Below, one piece after another: positions 18,369 through 27,845 of a stretch of DNA of 64,000 nt. Position numbers and translations under genes: made by a program. The notes under the pieces are model-generated. The model saw nothing but the letters and a program-made list of their open reading frames with translations, searched no databases and was not told the origin of the DNA. Each line of letters begins with the position of its first letter. Position 1 is the stretch's first letter. This stretch comes from Bacillota bacterium (lineage in GTDB: Bacteria; Bacteroidota; Bacteroidia; Bacteroidales; Bacteroidaceae): the NCBI GenBank assembly GCA_023664625.1, contig JAMPFD010000010.1, positions 43,005-107,004 of the forward strand. The letters are read 5' to 3'.

Positions 18369-21300
18369 TCACAGCAGAGGGATAATGACCTGCAGCATGT
18401 CATTATCCAAGGTTGTACCACAGCGGTGAAGGGAGAACTGTTCTCCAAGGTCACGGACAATCTGTGTGCAGACTCTTATTCTTATCTCATCATACCGTAT
18501 GACAGGAATATTATATTCTGAATATTTCCCTTCTGTCCTTTCAGGCAATATGTCAGCCTTGCGCTGTCCGCTGAGACGGGCGAGATTGCGGAGAAGAATA
18601 TCCTTAAGCAAAGCCGGAGGCAACATCTGCGTGCCGTTCACCATAGCCTGCCTGGCCAATATGCCGTAGACTGCACGGTAATAGCGCGCCACCTCGTCAA
18701 GCTCACAATAGGACTGGCCGGTACCGGTATAGGAAAGTAACTGACGGATACGCGAGGGATAGTACATTGTCTCGTGCTTTATTGCGGAGAAAGAATTTGA
18801 CATCACATTGTCAAGAACGTGCATACGGTCGCGCTCAAAGGAGAGCCTGGCATGGCGCTCGCGAAGTTCCGAAAGACTACGCTCCCGTTTCTGCTGTTCA
18901 TTACGCATATTGTCCATGGCGCGGCGTACATCCCTTATGACATATTTATAGTAAGAGAAATAGTAGACCGGAAGGAAAAGTAACAGTAATATGACAAGCA
19001 AAGCTATTGCCACATTACGGTTTGTCTCCGTGACTTGCATGCGGCGGCAATATTCTTCGAGTGTATTATCCGCATAATACTCTTTGTACATCTGCGTGTA
19101 TATTCTGTTATTGTAGGCATACACGTCCCATTCATGCAGTGCGAGAGACGCCACGGCAATCTCATTGCGTAAGGACATAAGAGTCTGATAGTCCATGGGG
19201 ACAGAGTCTTTCATCCAGCGCATATCGGCAGGATAGGTCATATCACGGTCAAAGAACATGAGCGTATCGTTGCGCTGTCCGCCGCCGGCAAGATAATCCT
19301 TGTTTATTTCCTCCATGCAATGTCTGGCAAAGGCAAGGGCTTCGGTATACTTTCCCTTGACATTGCACTCATAAACACTGTCTGCAAGCGATTCATACTC
19401 CCTGGAATTGACAGACATGGCACTTGCAAACATCAATATTGCAACGGAAAGACGCCGTACTCCCGCGGGCAGACGGAAGAAGAAGCGTGAGCCTCTGCCC
19501 TCCTTGCTGTCGACATCTATCATGCAACCGGCAAAGAGGGCGTTCGTTTTCTTGTATTTCTCTATAATGCCTTTACAGTTAAGAAGTCCGAAGCCGTGGG
19601 AGATTCCTGACGTATCTTTTCCCCGGGTCACTTCGTCTACAATCGGCTTGACGTCAAATATATGCTCCGCCTGCCGCTCTGTCATGCCACACCCGTTGTC
19701 CTCGACAGACAATTCAACCATATTGCCGCCAACGGCCTTCGCACTTATCCTGACAAAACCGTTACGGAGAGAAAACTTGCGCGCATTGTCACACAATGTG
19801 TTTAGCATGAAGAGAGTCAGGCTTCTGTCAGCCTTGACATACTCAGGTGTGTCCTCTATCTCAAGTCTGACACCCTGATGCGTATAACTTATGGCATTCT
19901 TACGTATTATGTCAAACAGAGGCTGTAAAGGAAAGGTTTCAATATGCAGGGAGAGAGAACCTTTTTTAAGTTTTATCCAGTCGGTCAGGAAATCATTCCG
20001 GCTGTTTATTCTGTCCACAAGTTCTGCGATATACTGACGGCGTTCATCTCTTATTTTTTCCGTTTCTGTCTTCTCACAGAGCGAGGAAGTTTCGTGAAGC
20101 ATGCGGTCTATAAGCGGTGTCATGGAATTAATGAGATGCATCTTGGCACGATGCTCTGCGTATGTCTCCTGAAGCATGGACAATTCGTGGCCAACCACCG
20201 CACATTGCTCTTCACACTCTTCTATTTGCTCCTCCAACTGCGCTATATTCCGGCTGCTGTCTTCCTGTAACGATGCTATATGCCCCAATAGCCGGCCTTT
20301 ACGTGACAGACGTCTGCGGCGGACAACGAGACAGACGAGCAGGAGTATCAGGCAGGCAACGACACATATTATTATATATATAAGGATATTGAGCCACTGC
20401 ACCTGCTTCCCGAGCTGCTCGGCACGCGCCTCCCATTGCTTATCCTGCCGTGTGTCTTCATAAAGGTCAAGATACATGTTGCGATGACGGTCGCTCTCCT
20501 GTTTCATGTCCATTGCCGAAAAGGCAATGGAGAACTGTTCGTAGATAGATGCCATAAGAGCTGGTGCCTGCACCACGGCGGTGTCAGTCTTCAAAGCCTG
20601 CTGCAAGGAATATATTGCTCCGGGATAGTCTCCGATATGTATATAACACCGCGAAAGCGTACGCCATGCCGCAGCTTGCTGGTAGACATCACCATAGTCC
20701 TTGAAGAGTTTCAGAGCCTTGTCAGCAAGAACTCCTGCAGAAAAAGAGCCTGTGCTGTCTATGCCGAGATATCTGCGGGCCAGACGCTCGTCAGGAATCT
20801 CCATCCCTGGATTGTCTGTCATCCGTTCGCTGAGAGCCTGCAGGACATTGGCACACCAATATGTATAGCCGCTTTCATAAGAGATAATGTAGCACTGCAT
20901 CAGACAGTCTAATTCCTGATGTGCAATATTCTCCTTTGTGCCGTTTCTGAGTATTCCACCTGAACCTATATTATACAAATAGGCTACATACTGTGCCGTA
21001 TCACGCTTCAGGTCAGCGATACTGTCAGCCTTCAGATGGGAAGCTACCGCATCGTCTGTATTGCCTACATAATAGTCATAGACGGAAGAGACAAGGTACA
21101 GCTCGCTTTCGGCGTATAACAGCCGGCCTTTCTCATGGTCTGACAGTTTAGGGGACTCTGTCTTTATCCGTTTCAGATGATGTAACGCAAGTTGTCTGTA
21201 CTGATAGTAATCTTTATTGTCTGAACATCGCTGGCAGATACGCATCTGCTGGACAGAGGCTACAAGGAGCTCTATGCTGTTATCAGTTGTACGGTGCACT

Positions 21301-21608
21301 TCTCCAAGAAGCGAGTCTGCAATAGTGTACTGCATCTTCCCTATATGATAGAACGCTATGTTGTTGAGAGCCTCTGCCTTTTGGTCGGAAGAAAGACAGG
21401 GAAGCTGCATCACACTGTCAGCATAAAGCTTTGTCTTGGCAAGTGAACGGTAATGCTGCGAGTATGCCATTCCGTTGAGACGCCTTGCCTCTCTTTCATT
21501 ATTTGAGCAGGAATAAAAAGAAAGCAGACTTCCCATCATCACCATGATGACAGAAAGCCTGCACGATATGTTATTTATAAATGACAACTTATATTCTGTA
21601 ATTATCAT
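18369..21608 (-). CDS. Two-part membrane sensor kinase (DUF5112/DUF5113-like)
   Basis: The 1079-residue protein starts with a lipoprotein-like signal (Cys34 in SFYSCSNN), then TPR-like helices to about 390, a membrane segment at about 406-430, a coiled coil, and a histidine-kinase-type ATPase domain with N box LNTLCDNARKF (602-612), DNGCG (637-641) and GFGLL (672-676). A clear HisKA H-box is not seen. At about 717 a second hydrophobic segment starts a second half, with its own helical sensor region, a membrane segment near 850 and a C-terminal domain of unknown function. I recall such proteins as carrying DUF5112 and DUF5113. No response regulator gene is adjacent, so its partner is encoded elsewhere. 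Confidence 0.8.
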   Translation of the reverse strand: MIITEYKLSFINNISCRLSVIMVMMGSLLSFYSCSNNEREARRLNGMAYSQHYRSLAKTKLYADSVMQLPCLSSDQKAEALNNIAFYHIGKMQYTIADSLLGEVHRTTDNSIELLVASVQQMRICQRCSDNKDYYQYRQLALHHLKRIKTESPKLSDHEKGRLLYAESELYLVSSVYDYYVGNTDDAVASHLKADSIADLKRDTAQYVAYLYNIGSGGILRNGTKENIAHQELDCLMQCYIISYESGYTYWCANVLQALSERMTDNPGMEIPDERLARRYLGIDSTGSFSAGVLADKALKLFKDYGDVYQQAAAWRTLSRCYIHIGDYPGAIYSLQQALKTDTAVVQAPALMASIYEQFSIAFSAMDMKQESDRHRNMYLDLYEDTRQDKQWEARAEQLGKQVQWLNILIYIIICVVACLILLLVCLVVRRRRLSRKGRLLGHIASLQEDSSRNIAQLEEQIEECEEQCAVVGHELSMLQETYAEHRAKMHLINSMTPLIDRMLHETSSLCEKTETEKIRDERRQYIAELVDRINSRNDFLTDWIKLKKGSLSLHIETFPLQPLFDIIRKNAISYTHQGVRLEIEDTPEYVKADRSLTLFMLNTLCDNARKFSLRNGFVRISAKAVGGNMVELSVEDNGCGMTERQAEHIFDVKPIVDEVTRGKDTSGISHGFGLLNCKGIIEKYKKTNALFAGCMIDVDSKEGRGSRFFFRLPAGVRRLSVAILMFASAMSVNSREYESLADSVYECNVKGKYTEALAFARHCMEEINKDYLAGGGQRNDTLMFFDRDMTYPADMRWMKDSVPMDYQTLMSLRNEIAVASLALHEWDVYAYNNRIYTQMYKEYYADNTLEEYCRRMQVTETNRNVAIALLVILLLLFLPVYYFSYYKYVIRDVRRAMDNMRNEQQKRERSLSELRERHARLSFERDRMHVLDNVMSNSFSAIKHETMYYPSRIRQLLSYTGTGQSYCELDEVARYYRAVYGILARQAMVNGTQMLPPALLKDILLRNLARLSGQRKADILPERTEGKYSEYNIPVIRYDEIRIRVCTQIVRDLGEQFSLHRCGTTLDNDMLQVIIPLL

Positions 21609-21668
21609 TTACGACAGGTAACGAAGACAGCTTCTGCCGTCATTCCTGTCCATCCTAACATCATATTC

Positions 21669-22328
21669 TTATTTCTTGCAGTAGCTGAGAGCCTCTTTGC
21701 ACTTGTCTGTAACATACTGCCAGTCACCAGCTGCGACCTTGTCTTTAGGGAAGAGCTTAGAGCCCATGCCTACGCAGAAGACACCTGCTGCGAACCATTT
21801 CTCGAGATTTTCCTTCTCCGGTGCCACACCGCCGGTAACCATAATCTTAGACCAAGGCATTGGAGCCATAAGACCCTTGATGAGGTTAGGACCAACAACG
21901 TCGCCTGGGAACACCTTTGTGAAATCACATCCGACTTCCTGTGCCTTACCAATCTCTGACGGTGTAAGACAACCTGGACAATATGTCACGCAGCGACGGT
22001 TACAAACAACAGCTATATCAGGGTTGAAAAGAGGACCTACAATGAAGTTTGCACCAAGCTGAAGATAAAGAGATGCAGTAGGAGCGTCTACAACAGAACC
22101 GATACCGAGAGCCAGCTCAGGACACTCAGTATTGGCCCACTTGGAGAGTTCACCGAACACTTCGTGTGCGAAATCACCACGGTTAGTGAACTCGAAAGCG
22201 CGTACACCACCCTCGTAACAAGCCTTTATCACATTCTTACAAACTTCAACGTCCTTATTATAAAAAACAGGAACCATAGGTGCTGCAGCGATTTTCGCCA
22301 TCACCTGAAACTTATCGAACTTTGCCAT
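21669..22328 (-). CDS. eda: KDPG/KHG aldolase
   Basis: The enzyme cleaves 2-keto-3-deoxy-6-phosphogluconate to pyruvate and glyceraldehyde 3-phosphate, the last step of hexuronate breakdown. The 219 residues show the class I aldolase barrel with the Schiff-base lysine Lys138 in DFTKVFPGD, the conserved glutamate in AFEFTNRG, and the phosphate-binding end MVTGGVAPE...VGMGSKL. It lies 97 bases downstream of kdgK on the same strand, so the two probably form an operon. Length and start agree with the family. Confidence 0.95.
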   Translation of the reverse strand: MAKFDKFQVMAKIAAAPMVPVFYNKDVEVCKNVIKACYEGGVRAFEFTNRGDFAHEVFGELSKWANTECPELALGIGSVVDAPTASLYLQLGANFIVGPLFNPDIAVVCNRRCVTYCPGCLTPSEIGKAQEVGCDFTKVFPGDVVGPNLIKGLMAPMPWSKIMVTGGVAPEKENLEKWFAAGVFCVGMGSKLFPKDKVAAGDWQYVTDKCKEALSYCKK

Positions 22329-22425
22329 TTTCCTTTTCTTTTATATTATTTTTGTCCTTTCAAGAGAAAAAGGCTTATGGAATATCCATGAAAGAATATT
22401 CTATAAGCCTTTGATTCATTGTTGA

Positions 22426-23448
22426 TTAACGCTGTACGCGACCATTTGCATTACCACCGGCGAGAGCTTCTACCTCTGAAACGTTTACGAGGTTATAGTC
22501 TCCGTTTATAGTGTGCTTGAGAGCAGAAGCAGCTACAGCAAACTCAAGAGCCTCACCCTGTGTCTCCTTTGTCAGAAGACCATGGATAAGACCACCGGAG
22601 AATGAGTCGCCGCCACCTACACGGTCAATGATAGGATTGATTTCATAACGCTTTGACTGATAGAATTCCTTACCGTCATAGATAAGAGCCTTCCAGCCGT
22701 TGAATGTTGCAGAGTAAGACTCACGGAGAGTTGATACGACATACTTGAAGCCGAACTCTTCCTTCATCTGCTTGAAAATGCCCTCATAACCGGCAGCATT
22801 TGTCTCACCGCCTTCTACGTCTGCATCAGGCTTGAAACCGAGACACAGTTCTGCATCCTCCTCGTTACCGATGCAGACGTCAACATACTGCATGAGCGGA
22901 CGCATGATGGAAATAGCCTTCTCTGATGTCCAGAGCTTCTTACGGAAGTTAAGGTCTACAGATACTGTAACGCCATGACGCTTAGCAGCCTCACAAGCAA
23001 GCTTTGTCAGTTCAGCAGCCTTATCGGAAATAGCAGGAGTAATGCCTGACCAGTGGAACCAGTCTGCACCTTCCATGATAGCATCGAAGTCAAAATCCTC
23101 TGGGGTTGCCTCTGCAATAGCAGAGTTTGCACGGTCATATATAACCTTTGAAGGACGCATTGACGCACCTGTCTCGCAATAGTAAAGACCAACACGGTCA
23201 CCGCCACGGGCAATGAACTTTGTGTTGACACCGTAACGACGAAGAGAATTGACAGCAATCTGACCAATCTCATGAGCAGGAAGCTTTGTCACAAGGTACG
23301 CATCATGACCATAGTTAGCACAGCTAACTGCCACATTAGCCTCACCACCGCCAGGAATGATGCGGAAAATGTCTGTCTGAATGAAACGGTCCTGTCCATT
23401 AGGACTAAGGCGAAGCATAATCTCGCCGAGTGTCACTACTTTTGCCAT
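22426..23448 (-). CDS. kdgK: 2-keto-3-deoxygluconate kinase (PfkB family)
   Basis: KdgK phosphorylates 2-keto-3-deoxygluconate, the product of altronate or mannonate dehydration, to make the substrate of Eda. The 340-residue protein has PfkB features: an N-terminal GEIMLRLSP strand, the sugar-binding PGGGEANVAVSCANYG motif, and the ATP-binding signature DRVGGGDSFSGGLIHGLL with the catalytic aspartate. It is the first gene of a leftward operon with eda and is divergent from the LacI-type regulator. Substrate choice is inferred from the neighbouring eda and uxaA. Confidence 0.92.
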   Translation of the reverse strand: MAKVVTLGEIMLRLSPNGQDRFIQTDIFRIIPGGGEANVAVSCANYGHDAYLVTKLPAHEIGQIAVNSLRRYGVNTKFIARGGDRVGLYYCETGASMRPSKVIYDRANSAIAEATPEDFDFDAIMEGADWFHWSGITPAISDKAAELTKLACEAAKRHGVTVSVDLNFRKKLWTSEKAISIMRPLMQYVDVCIGNEEDAELCLGFKPDADVEGGETNAAGYEGIFKQMKEEFGFKYVVSTLRESYSATFNGWKALIYDGKEFYQSKRYEINPIIDRVGGGDSFSGGLIHGLLTKETQGEALEFAVAASALKHTINGDYNLVNVSEVEALAGGNANGRVQR

Positions 23449-23524
23449 AGTTTTGTTCTGATTTAAGTTATTATATTATATAAAAATGTATATATCAACG
23501 TACATACTTGATTAAAATCATCTA

Positions 23525-23532
23525 CAAAACTA
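23525..23532 (-). promoter_or_regulatory. -7 box of the kdgK-eda operon
   Basis: The minus strand reads TAGTTTTG, matching TAnnTTTG, 77 bases before the kdgK start. No exact -33 was found. Confidence 0.5.
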
Positions 23533-23628
23533 CACATTATTTTGCTAATAAAAGAAGAAAATAATGAAAAAATGACTTTTTTTAATATTTTTATGGACTG
23601 TGTGTTCGCACAATTCAAATTTTATTGT

Positions 23629-23636
23629 TATTTTTG
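23629..23636 (+). promoter_or_regulatory. -7 box (TATTTTTG) of the LacI-type regulator gene
   Basis: TATTTTTG lies 32 bases before the ATG at 23668. Transcription would begin near 23643, which excludes the longer in-frame start at 23542 and supports 23668. Confidence 0.6.
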
Positions 23637-23667
23637 CAGTGAATTCCTGAACAATGTTTTTCAATTA

Positions 23668-24732
23668 ATGAGCCAAAAGGTAACAATCAAAGACATAGCA
23701 AAACGCGCCGGAGTATCGGTAGGAACGGTCGACAGGGTATTGCACAACCGTCCGAACGTATCTAAATCGTCATTGGAAAAGGTAAAGAATGTGTTGGAGA
23801 CCATCAACTACAAACCCAACGCATATGCCTCGGCAATGGCAGCAAACCGTCATTGTACATTCTATCTCCTATTGCCGAAACAAGAGTCTGACGACTATTG
23901 GGCTGAGGTGGAAGAAGGTGCAATGTATGCTGTGGAGACCCACCGCGACTTCAAGATTAACGTACGCACAATCAGATACAACCGTTTCAGGGAGGATTCT
24001 TTCCATGACGCATGCCTGCAATGCATGGCAGAGGAGCCTGACGGAGTAATCATTGTCCCAGCCACCCTTGACTCCACACGCACATTTACAGAAAAGCTTC
24101 ACGAACTTGACATACCGTTTATCTTCCTTGACTCCTACCTTCCAGACCTAAAGCCATTGGCATTCTATGGTCAGGACTCTTTCTGCTCCGGACTGTTCGC
24201 GGCAAGAATGATGATGCTTATTGCCGGAAAGGAAAAGGAAATAATGCTGATGAAACAAACAAAAAACGGCAGCATCGCCTCCAAGCAGCAGTATAACCGT
24301 GAAGTAGGCTTCCGACATTACATGAGCGACCATCATCCTGAAATAAAAATCATAGAGTTAGACCTTCCTCTGGAAAAAGACATCAAGGCGCATAACGAGC
24401 TGCTTGAAGATTTTTTCAAGAACTATCCTAAGATGCACCACTGCATCACGTTCACATCAAAAGCATATATCGTCGGTGAGTTCATACTGCACACAAACCG
24501 CAGAAACGTACAGATTATGGGCTATGACATGATAGGGAAGAACGCAGAGTGCATCCGACAGGGAAGCATTTCATTTCTCATTGCCCAGCATGGATACATG
24601 CAAGGCTACAACTGTGTCGACGCCTTGTTTCGCGCCATCATACTGAAACATGAGGTCAACCCCGTGAATTATATGCCTATAGAACTTCTTACGAAAGAGA
24701 ACGTCAACTTCTACCAGCACAGACAGACTTAA
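23668..24732 (+). CDS. LacI-family transcriptional regulator, probably of hexuronate use
   Basis: From the ATG at 23668 the product has 354 residues. The N-terminus VTIKDIAKRAGVSVGTVDRVLHNRPNVS is the LacI helix-turn-helix plus hinge region, followed by a periplasmic-binding-protein-like sensor domain (from about 60) that would bind a small sugar. An upstream ATG at 23542 would add 42 residues not found in the family and lies before the predicted transcription start. It is divergent from kdgK-eda and followed by uxaA, so the expected inducer is a hexuronate or 2-keto-3-deoxygluconate. The operator is not known. Confidence 0.92.
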   Translation: MSQKVTIKDIAKRAGVSVGTVDRVLHNRPNVSKSSLEKVKNVLETINYKPNAYASAMAANRHCTFYLLLPKQESDDYWAEVEEGAMYAVETHRDFKINVRTIRYNRFREDSFHDACLQCMAEEPDGVIIVPATLDSTRTFTEKLHELDIPFIFLDSYLPDLKPLAFYGQDSFCSGLFAARMMMLIAGKEKEIMLMKQTKNGSIASKQQYNREVGFRHYMSDHHPEIKIIELDLPLEKDIKAHNELLEDFFKNYPKMHHCITFTSKAYIVGEFILHTNRRNVQIMGYDMIGKNAECIRQGSISFLIAQHGYMQGYNCVDALFRAIILKHEVNPVNYMPIELLTKENVNFYQHRQT

Positions 24733-24958
24733 AGCGCATCTGCAAAGCATAACGGATGAACGCTATTATCCTTATGAAAAAGTAAGAAATACTTGTCACT
24801 GCACACAGCGCCTATACAATATTGGAAATAGCCGTATTTGGACATTTAGACATTGCTGTGTGACACATGGGAAGAAGTTCAATACATTATAAAAGCAGGT
24901 TATATCAAAATAGGAACAGATTATATCAAATCTCACAAACAATAAATCCAACAAAATT

Positions 24959-26455
24959 ATGAAGCAGCAAGCATTCTTAAAAATCAATCCAGCCGACTCT
25001 GTAGTCGTTTGCCTCCAGCCCATAGCCAAAGGCACACAGATTGAAGTCGACGGGAAGTCCGTAATTCTCCTCCAGGACACTCCTGCCGGCCATAAAGTTC
25101 TTATAGAGGACAAGGCTGAGGGCGAAGACATCATAAAATACGGCTATCCTATCGGGCATGCAAAGACTGCCCTGAAAGCAGGCGAATGGGTTAATGAGGA
25201 CAATCTCAAGACCAATCTTTCCGGCAAACTCGAGTATACATACAACCCTGTAGGCGAGAAACTGACCATCCCTTGCGAGAACCGCACCTTCAAAGGCTAT
25301 GTCCGCAAGAACGGAGATGTCGGTGTGCGTAACGAAGTATGGATAGTCCCTACCGTCGGCTGTGTAAACGGAATCGCAGAGAAACTTGCAGAGAAACTAC
25401 GCGAGGAGACAAAGTGCGAAGGCATAGATGCCGTGTACACATGGCACCACAACTATGGATGCTCGCAGCTTTCCGATGATCATGAGAACACAAGGAAAGT
25501 CCTCCGCGATCTCGTGCTCCATCCAAATGCAGGAGCTGTCCTCGTGCTTTCCCTCGGTTGCGAGAACAATCAGCCAAAGGATTTCATGGAAATGCTTGGC
25601 GATTACGACAAAGACCGCATCAAACTCCTCATCACTCAGGATGTCGACGGTGACGAAGTAGAGGCCGGAATGGAGATCCTCCGCGACCTTTACAAAACTG
25701 CCAAGGAAGACAAACGTGAGGACGTGCCGGTCTCAAAGCTCCGTGTAGGTCTGAAATGCGGCGGTTCTGACGGTTTCTCCGGTATCACGGCAAATCCTCT
25801 TGTCGGGGAGTTCTCCGACTGGCTTGTGGCACAAGGCGGCACATCAATCCTCACAGAGGTGCCTGAAATGTTCGGTGCCGAGACAATACTCATGAACCGT
25901 TGCGAGACCAAGGAACTCTTTGAGGACACCGTTAAGCTGGTCAACGACTTCAAGGAATATTTCCTTTCCCACGGAGAGCCTGTCGGAGAGAATCCTTCAC
26001 CAGGCAACAAGAAGGGCGGCATCTCCACCCTTGAGGACAAGGCTCTTGGATGTACGCAGAAGTGCGGACGTGCTCCTGTCAGCGGAGTACTCAGCTATGG
26101 CGACCGTCTGAAGGTCAACGGCCTGAACCTCCTTTCTGCCCCAGGCAACGACCTCGTGGCATCTACGGCTCTTGCTAGTGCCGGTTGCCACATTGTGCTT
26201 TTCACAACAGGCCGCGGCACGCCGTTCGGGACATTCGTACCGACCATGAAAATTGCAACAAACCCCACCCTTGCAAGCCGTAAGGCCAACTGGATAGACT
26301 TCAATGCCGGCCAGCTCATAGAGGGCAAAGATATGCTCACGGTCCGCAACGAGTTTATCGACAAGGTTCTTGCCGTTGCTTCCGGCGAGCAGTCCCGTAA
26401 CGAAATCAATGGCTACCGTGAAATTTCAATCTTCAAAAACGGTGTGACACTGTAA
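24959..26455 (+). CDS. uxaA: Altronate dehydratase
   Basis: UxaA removes water from D-altronate to give 2-keto-3-deoxygluconate in galacturonate breakdown. The 498-residue protein has an N-terminal SAF-like domain (about 10-95) and the large galactarate/altronate dehydratase domain, with GYVRKNGDVGVRNEVWIVPTVGCVN, TWHHNYGCSQL, VLSLGCENNQP, GLKCGGSDGFSGITANP and FTTGRGTPFG. These cysteine-rich motifs hold the metal site. Together with kdgK and eda it completes the route from altronate to pyruvate. The isomerase uxaC and reductase uxaB are not in the window. Confidence 0.94.
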   Translation: MKQQAFLKINPADSVVVCLQPIAKGTQIEVDGKSVILLQDTPAGHKVLIEDKAEGEDIIKYGYPIGHAKTALKAGEWVNEDNLKTNLSGKLEYTYNPVGEKLTIPCENRTFKGYVRKNGDVGVRNEVWIVPTVGCVNGIAEKLAEKLREETKCEGIDAVYTWHHNYGCSQLSDDHENTRKVLRDLVLHPNAGAVLVLSLGCENNQPKDFMEMLGDYDKDRIKLLITQDVDGDEVEAGMEILRDLYKTAKEDKREDVPVSKLRVGLKCGGSDGFSGITANPLVGEFSDWLVAQGGTSILTEVPEMFGAETILMNRCETKELFEDTVKLVNDFKEYFLSHGEPVGENPSPGNKKGGISTLEDKALGCTQKCGRAPVSGVLSYGDRLKVNGLNLLSAPGNDLVASTALASAGCHIVLFTTGRGTPFGTFVPTMKIATNPTLASRKANWIDFNAGQLIEGKDMLTVRNEFIDKVLAVASGEQSRNEINGYREISIFKNGVTL

Positions 26456-26460
26456 TACGA

Positions 26461-26542
26461 AGGCGGCTATTTCGCCTGATAACCGAGTGGACAAAATCAG
26501 TAAAGACATTCCCTTAACGGGACGTAAGCTGATTTTGTTCAC
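26461..26542. other. Paired inverted repeats between uxaA and the antiporter gene
   Basis: AGGCG/CGCCT forms a small hairpin at 26461-26477. A 14-base arm at 26487-26500 pairs with 26529-26542 with one mismatch (core ACAAAATCAG), and TCCC/GGGA may close the inside. There is no T run, so it is not a standard terminator. It could be a processing or attenuation site. Confidence 0.4.
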
Positions 26543-26579
26543 TTGCATAATAACGGAATCCGACGGAAGTTAACAGCAC

Positions 26580-27845
26580 ATGGCATTATTCCCACTCTTC
26601 ACATTCATATCACTCTATCTGATAATATCCATCGTTATGGGCGATTTCTATAAAGTTCCCATAACGGTGGCTTTTTTGGTTTCTGCCATAGTGGCCGTGG
26701 CAACCCTCAAAGGCAAGCCCCTCCCGGAACGTCTCAAAGTATTTTCCCGTGGTGCAAGCTCAGAAAACATGATACTCATGATTCTGATTTTCATCCTTGC
26801 CGGAGCCTTCGCCTCTTCTGCCAAAGAGATGGGAAGCATAGACAACACCGTCAGCCTCGCCCTCACCTATCTGCCGCCAGGCATGCTCATGGCCGGGATT
26901 TTCCTTGCAGCCTGCTTCATATCCATTTCCGTCGGGACAAGTGTCGGCACAGTTGTCGCGCTTATTCCCATAGCCTCCGGCCTGGCGGAATCCACCGGCA
27001 CAAATACCGCCATGATGTGTGCAGTGGTCGTAGGAGGAGCATTCTTCGGGGACAACCTCTCATTCATCTCCGATACCACAGTCGTTGCAACACAGACCCA
27101 AGGCTGTAAAATGAGCGACAAATTCCGTGCAAACCTCTTCATAGTAATACCCGCCGCTGTCATGATTTTCCTTCTCTACATGGTTATAGGAAGCAACATT
27201 GGCACTCCGGCCGACATCCACGAAGCAGACTTTCTAAAAGTGCTGCCCTATCTTGTCGTCCTCGTAGCGGCAGCAATAGGACTCAACGTGCTTGTAGTCC
27301 TCACCATCGGCATTGCCCTGACAGGACTGATAGGCATCATCGGCGGGACCTTTGACATATTCGGCTGGATGCAGTCCATGAACACCGGCATTCTCGGAAT
27401 GGCAGAACTCATCATCGTCACCATGCTCGCCGGAGGAATGCTCGAGACCGTCCGTGAAAACGGAGGAATAAACCTTATCATAAATCTTATCACACGCCAC
27501 ATCGACAGCCGGCGCGGAGGTGAAGCGGCAATAGCAGCCCTTGTCACCATAGTCAATTTCTGTACGGCGAACAACACCGTGGCAATAATCACCGTCGGAC
27601 CTATCGCCAGACAAATATCCGAAAGATTCAGAATCGACCCGCGCCGCTCGGCATCCATCCTTGACTCTTTCTCCTGCTTCGCACAGGGCATCATACCCTA
27701 CGGAGCACAGCTGCTCATGGCAGGAGGACTCGCGGCAATAGCCCCTATAGAAATCATTCCCTATTTGTTCTACCCCTACGCCCTCGGCATCTGTGCCGTC
27801 ATGGCTATAATCACAGGCAGACCACGCCGGTTTACAGAAAAATGA
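26580..27845 (+). CDS. NhaC-family Na+/H+ antiporter-like transporter
   Basis: The 421-residue protein is strongly hydrophobic with about ten to twelve membrane helices. Family motifs include SVGTSVGTVVALIPIASGLAE, VVGGAFFGDNLSFISDTTVVAT and NFCTANNTVAIITVGPIA, the discontinuous-helix regions of the NhaC group. Members exchange Na+ for H+ or carry organic anions with Na+. Its place 124 bases after uxaA leaves open a link to hexuronate uptake, but no substrate can be read from the sequence. Its stop codon overlaps the next start by four bases, so the pair is translationally coupled. Confidence 0.88.
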   Translation: MALFPLFTFISLYLIISIVMGDFYKVPITVAFLVSAIVAVATLKGKPLPERLKVFSRGASSENMILMILIFILAGAFASSAKEMGSIDNTVSLALTYLPPGMLMAGIFLAACFISISVGTSVGTVVALIPIASGLAESTGTNTAMMCAVVVGGAFFGDNLSFISDTTVVATQTQGCKMSDKFRANLFIVIPAAVMIFLLYMVIGSNIGTPADIHEADFLKVLPYLVVLVAAAIGLNVLVVLTIGIALTGLIGIIGGTFDIFGWMQSMNTGILGMAELIIVTMLAGGMLETVRENGGINLIINLITRHIDSRRGGEAAIAALVTIVNFCTANNTVAIITVGPIARQISERFRIDPRRSASILDSFSCFAQGIIPYGAQLLMAGGLAAIAPIEIIPYLFYPYALGICAVMAIITGRPRRFTEK

